Assembly: GCA_026874595.1 (NCBI GenBank)
Contig: CM049310.1
Span: forward strand, 42,721,558-42,785,557
Length of the DNA: 64,000 nt
Source of the DNA: Sipunculus nudus
Taxonomy: Eukaryota; Annelida; Sipuncula; Golfingiida; Sipunculidae
Direction of reading: 5' to 3'
Shown: positions 59,226 through 64,000 of the stretch, piece by piece
How positions within the stretch are numbered: position 1 is the first letter of the stretch
Layout: the number at the start of each line of letters is the position of its first letter
The notes under the pieces: generated by a model
Database searches by the model: none
Told to the model about the DNA's origin: nothing
Seen by the model: the letters and a program-made list of their open reading frames with translations, nothing else
Position numbers and translations under genes: made by a program

Positions 59226-61264
59226 GCTCTATAGACCTTGACGCTCAGTGAAATCTGACACACTGCTAAGGGACTGTATATGATTAAGTTTTAACATATC
59301 ATTCGTGCACTGCTTAGTATCAGACTGATAGTTGCAGTCTGTCATTCTCAACAAAAGACCTAGCTGTCTTACATTTACTGTATGCAAAACTGTCATAAGA
59401 ATCGGTAGCGATGAAAAAAATCAATGAAACTGCAAGAATATGGTAGTATGGTGAAGCCCATTATTCGGAGTGCTGCCTATAGGTTAAATGTGCATACCGT
59501 TTAGAAATAATGGAAATAACCCATTTTGGCTCATAGGAAATTGATAAAAAAGTTGCATTACCTCAAACAAGTCACATGATCAATGCTTGGTGATGGACAA
59601 AACATCTTTTAAGCAAACTCAGAGACCTACTTTAAGGTTTCTTTTATGGACCTATCAGCATGTTTCAATTTCCTGCTCTATATGTTTGGATTTGTGCCTT
59701 GTTTATGGACTGATGTATAATGTTTTCTTCATAACTTGATAATAAGGGTCAATCTTCTGGTGAGATAGACAAAATCAGCTTGAAAAACTATTCATCAAAT
59801 TTAAGAAAAGTTCTGGGAATAAGGTTTAGCAATTTACGGTCAGCATCAGATATACAAGTAAATTTGCAAAACAAATCAGAGGAAACCAAATCTATCATTT
59901 AAATATTAAGCCGGAGAATTTATCAATTATCGGACAATTTCTTGTAGTCAGTACTTTTATCATCTTGAAATATATCTATTTATTTCAAGCATTAAACGCT
60001 CCAGTGTCGTTTATTAATTAATTTAAAAAGATTTTGTTTATAAATTTATATGACATGAGCAATACAAAAACAGGCAAGCTTTCGAAAAAAAGGAAAAACA
60101 CTCGTTACTCTATACGAAGCAGGAGAGTCTGAAACTTATAGATATCTCCGCCATGCAAGATGCCCTACATGTAAAAGTTATATAAAAACTTATCACAGAA
60201 ACATGGAAAAATATAGCCCATTCTCATACAGAAAATAAGGTAATATCTTAGTGTTTTTGAAGGCAATGTTAAGCTGGAAGACTTTAAGGGATTGGTACTA
60301 ACTGAGTACCCCTTTTACAATATTATTTTTGAGAAAATGGTTACATTAAAAAAATATTAATGAAAATAAATGCTCTCAAGTAATATTGAATAAAACAAAC
60401 ATTTTGTATATAATAAAAGAGTACTTTATTTTTATAACTGGAATCATTCTGGTATTGTATATATACATGATATTTTAAAAGATATTTGAGAAATAATATC
60501 TTAAGATCATATTTCAAATTTGAATAAAACACTATGTCCTGCCGAATTAAGGTTGCAGTATATAAGAATGTTGGTGACTACGTTGCTGCGCACATTTATC
60601 GAATCCAGAGACCAAATAGTGACTGAAGATAGAAATATTCATTTTCATGGAGAGCCACTACTCGACTGGAATACAAAATCATTACTATTTAAGTAACAAG
60701 ATGAAGAACTATTGGCCAGATATCGATCATTTCTGGCAAAAAAAAAATATCCCTAGCATTAAGTTAACAGTAATACATGGACAAAGGCGCGACAATGTTC
60801 TGGCGAAATGAGACTGGAACGCTACAATAGAAGATATTGCACAACATTTATCCTATAAAATCCTGTTGGAAATGATGAAAATAGCTGATGGCAATAGATG
60901 CACTCAATGCGGAGAAGTCGAATATATTTTTTTTTCTTTTCATGTTAAAACTTGGAGTATTTTGTGCTGAAGTTAAACGAAACATGCGATGACAAATAGG
61001 GAAATTTATAAAATTTCAAGAATCGGAGCTCTCGGTTCCCAAGGAGCCTTTTCTAAATCAACTATATAAATCATAAACCTTTATATATTGATAGCAAAAA
61101 TGTGTGTCAGTCATTAAAAGTATGACAAGACTTTTCATGGGAATATGAACTACAACTAAGCGGAACCCAGTGAGAAAAAAAGATAAAAAAGTGTGTCAAA
61201 TCTGAGGAACACATAGGCAATACTTCCATCGTTATTGTAATACAAAATGCCAAATACGAAGGGT
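59226..61264. other. Non-coding upstream DNA
   Basis: 59240-59360 aligns with 25400-25510. The rest is AT-rich with no recognised gene. A stretch near 60540-60960 reads like scrambled ORF debris but no domain could be assigned. Confidence 0.45.
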
Positions 61265-61840
61265 AATCCAGCTGATTTAACCTTGAAGATAAAGGCCAGG
61301 TTCACAAGTTTTTGACTCATCCGAGAACAAGTGTCATATTTGAAGAGAAAAACGTGCAGTACATCAGAGGGATCATAATAATCAAGGTCAAGGGCACAGT
61401 TTTCCCACTCGTCGGGGTATTTGTTAGAAAAAACTTTTGCGTGAAATTTGAGAGGACAATATGCAATACTTCCAAATATATTACGTTCACAAAAAGTCCT
61501 ACAGACAATGAACTATATAAAATATATGAACTTTATATATGAACTATATAAAAAAGCATTAATTCTTGAGGCTCATGGACAAGGTTTCCTTTTTCAAACT
61601 CACCCAAGAGCTTGATGGAAACAATGTGTGTGTAAAATTTGAGGACAAAATATGCAGTACTTCAAAAGTTATTGAGTTCACCAAAATGTTATACTCGGCT
61701 GATTTGCCCGTTAAGATCAAGGTCAAGGTCGCCGATCCTCGAAATCCCGAGAATTTGGCAGAAATAATTTGTGTCTCGAATATCAGGGGAAATATGCAGC
61801 GCATCGCATTCACAAGATATCCTACAATTCTTTAGCAGGG
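61265..61840. repeat. Two-unit repeat, about 250 bp, with TCAAGGTCA motifs
   Basis: Units share GTGAAATTTGAGxACAAxATG, CAxTACTTCxAAA, TTCACxAAAA and ATCAAGGTCAAGG (61378-61390 and 61716-61730). The open frames on both strands are shadows of the repeat. Confidence 0.65.
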
Positions 61841-62185
61841 GAGGAAACTTTCTATGATAAAAAAGCATGCAAAATTATAAACATACAATAACGTAACTCA
61901 AAATAAATTTATAACCCTACGTAATTTAGCTGAAGTCATGTTTCTTCCAATGTCATTATAATACTAAGAAGCGCAAAATCGATAAACTTACCAACGAACG
62001 CAAAATATTATACTTCCTGGCGAAGGTGAAATAACTATCTCAAAATGATTGTCTCCCATGGAACAAATATGTCTTTTATATTGTGAAAAAATGCAACCAA
62101 GTCCTTAACAAATTGTTGTTTCCATTTCGGGTTCCATAAGACACTGGAAGGTAAATCACACAACCCCAGATGATGTCATAATGTG

Positions 62186-62232
<47 letters not shown>

Positions 62233-63287
62233 TATATATACTCTATATCTTTAAATCATTATTCACAGAAACCCTTAAAAAATAAGAACTCTGAATTAAA
62301 TATTGATCAAAGTTTTGACCTTCTGAGTATAATAAAGAAAGTCGTGTGCCACAGATAAGGCCATATATTACAATTCTTAATGTTTAGAGTATATTTTGAA
62401 ATTGTAAACCTAACCTTTCGTCACTCGTCGTCTCAATCCTTTGCGCAGTTATTTCGGAGCTTATCCCTCATTATAGGGAAATTCGCGTCATCCTGACACA
62501 GAAAGATTCTCAAGGAAACCAACCCCGGTACTAACCATATGTGACCCAAAGATATTCCCGATGTGTTCTTATCAGTCACGCGCATGTTGTTTTCACGGCC
62601 CAGTATTGTCATCTTTTGTCCTTTTTTATAGTTCTGAGCTGATGTTAATCTTCTTAACCTTCACACTGATGCCCATTACAGATCAACTGTGGTTACATCA
62701 CGGCTTTTGATAAAAGCTGATGAAAGATAAATGATTTTACAACCATGCACGCAGAGAGTGCATTTAAGTGCCATTTATAGCAAAAAAGAAATTTTAAGTC
62801 ATTACATAGGGGTTCATAATTACAACTTTTAATACTTATTTTAATTTTGCATTAAAAATTGTATTTTAAGGGTAAATCAAATTTATATTAAAATTAGAAT
62901 TAATATAATAATGAGAAAATATATAATTTATTGCCAATGAAGACTTTTACGTTTCATTTAGCGCATATAAACTAATACTGTGTAGATGAACACACGATAA
63001 TGGTGAAGAAAAATATAAATAATATACACGCAAAATGAACAAACGCACTTTACTGCACACGGATGAGTCTTTAGGCAGTTAGGTTTGCATTTGCAATTGA
63101 GGCTTACGAAAATATATATTAATTGCAGAATTATGAGGAAAGCCATCAAACTCTCTACGTCTCTGATAAAAAAAAGTTGGGCTAAATACGAATGATAGAA
63201 AAAAGCACGCATGCAGTTGATTCAGTCAACTTAGGAAAGGGTCGGGCTCTGCCATGTAATGTACAAGTTTAGTTCTGAAAAGTGAAA
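61841..63287. other. Non-coding part of duplication copy B
   Basis: 61860-62060 and 62270-62760 align with 26460-26640 and 28230-28740. (TA)n at about 62189-62231. No gene. Confidence 0.55.
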
Positions 63288-63600
63288 CCGGCTTTTGTTG
63301 CTCAGAGGTAGAGCACAGGACTCAAAGCCGGGAGATCGTGAGTTCGAATCTCAGCCCAAGCGGATGAGATTTTTCATGGTTGGCCCCCACCCAGGAGGAG
63401 CGCTCTGCAGGCTTAATGTGGAGGTCGTGCCCAACGGCCGTGTTTCACTCCTAAACGAGTGCGCCTTTCGGGGGTTCCTCGGTGGTATGACCCAGTAATG
63501 GGAACGATTTCACACCCAGGCCCGCAGGTGCAGTAGTCACCGGGCCTGGTTGACACTAGGATATTATATCAAAGGAAGCATGTGATACTTCCCTGTCAAT
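63288..63600 (+). mobile_element. tRNA-derived SINE
   Basis: The head resembles a tRNA: A-box-like TTGCTCAGAGGTAGAGC (from 63298) and B-box-like GAGTTCGAATCTC (63340-63352) at normal spacing. Anticodon and acceptor stems do not pair well, so it is not a functional tRNA. A GC-richer body follows to about 63600 (GGGCCTGGTTGACACTAGG near 63541). It lies in a segment absent from copy A. Confidence 0.7.
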
Positions 63601-63610
63601 TATCAATAAC

Positions 63611-63720
63611 CTTTTAAAAGGGCCCAATCACCTGTCTGAGCTATATAAACCAAAGGTAATCCCTTTGAGCTTTTTTAAAAAAAGGGTTAGTAAACGTTGA
63701 TATCACCGCACACTTAGATA
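63611..63720. mobile_element. Possible MITE end
   Basis: TTTTAAAAGGGCCCAATCACC resembles the right ends of the 13.2 and 40.1 kb MITEs in reverse orientation. The body is not recognisable. Confidence 0.3.
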
Positions 63721-64000
63721 CGCCATTTTTTTAGTTTTTCTGTTTTCCTCAGATATGCCTTTTAGAATTAATATTTTGGCTTTCATATTCATAGTCAACA
63801 TTTTCTGAGAGGAAGGGGAATAAAATGAGAATCAATTCAGTAAGTTCATTTTCGAGATGGCGCGCATCTTTCCTGAACATCAATTTTTTTTTCATCGCAA
63901 ATTTTACAATATAACGTGTGTGCATACATAATGTAATGTCTGCTACTAATATAACAGGAACAGCAGCTGCACCCTAAGCTCTATATTTCACAGTAAGATT

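Larger units (their letters stand above)
50112..64000. repeat. Segmental duplication, copy B
   Basis: Partner of 16373-29330 in the same orientation; it continues to the right edge. It differs by its own Helitron copy (50442-51568), an extra insertion of about 1 kb at 62.8-63.8 kb containing a SINE, and shorter tandem repeats. Confidence 0.9.

Noticed and set aside
63288-63362. Functional tRNA gene
   Set aside because: A and B boxes are present, but the anticodon and acceptor stems do not pair and a SINE body follows.

Overview
This is 64 kb of AT-rich eukaryotic DNA from an invertebrate animal genome, most likely a mollusc. That placement is an inference from the exon-intron style, the metazoan L1CAM-type cell-adhesion exons, the Helitron, Gmr1-like gypsy and LINE debris, and the many microsatellites and diverged tandem arrays. 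No bacterial genes or operons are present. Most of the window is repeats and introns.

The main content is a direct segmental duplication. Copy A lies at about 16.37-29.3 kb and copy B at about 50.1 kb to the right edge, so the offset is about 34 kb. Each copy carries, on the minus strand, ten exons of a neural cell-adhesion type gene: a signal-peptide exon followed by five immunoglobulin (Ig) domains of the L1CAM/neuroglian family. Ig1-Ig4 are each split over two exons and Ig5 is one exon. Copy B (59100 down to 51854) is fully open, about 518 codons, with good splice sites. Copy A (25260 down to 16955) has a 1-base frameshift and an in-frame stop in Ig5, a GC donor after exon 4 and weakened donors elsewhere, and may be a decaying copy. 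I found no fibronectin-III, transmembrane or cytoplasmic exons for either copy. Both end at an open donor after Ig5, so the 3' part is missing, outside the window, or shared.

Layout: 0.2-3.9 kb, two tandem arrays. 4.1-7.1 kb, a decayed Ty3/gypsy element on the minus strand with integrase upstream of reverse transcriptase (Gmr1-like order). 7-16 kb, non-coding DNA with a 38-bp minisatellite, a pogo/Tigger-like terminal-inverted-repeat element, a MITE, a duplicated ORF fragment and a perfect 20-bp hairpin flanked by 9-bp direct repeats. 16.4-29.3 kb, duplication copy A, including a Helitron-like insertion and arrays with AGGTCA-type palindromes. 29.8-30.7 and 41.5-42.35 kb, two related LTR-like sequences. 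32.4-35.2 and 42.5-43.5 kb, arrays carrying a GGTGGCGCCACC palindrome. 35.9-39.0 kb, a decayed L1/Tx1-like LINE on the minus strand. 44.2-46.1 kb, a weak candidate for a small plus-strand gene. 50.1-64 kb, duplication copy B, with its own Helitron copy at a different site and in the opposite orientation, and a tRNA-derived SINE near 63.3 kb.

The two copies act as internal controls for each other. Each Helitron insertion is matched by an empty site in the other copy, and several tandem repeats expanded only in copy A after the duplication.
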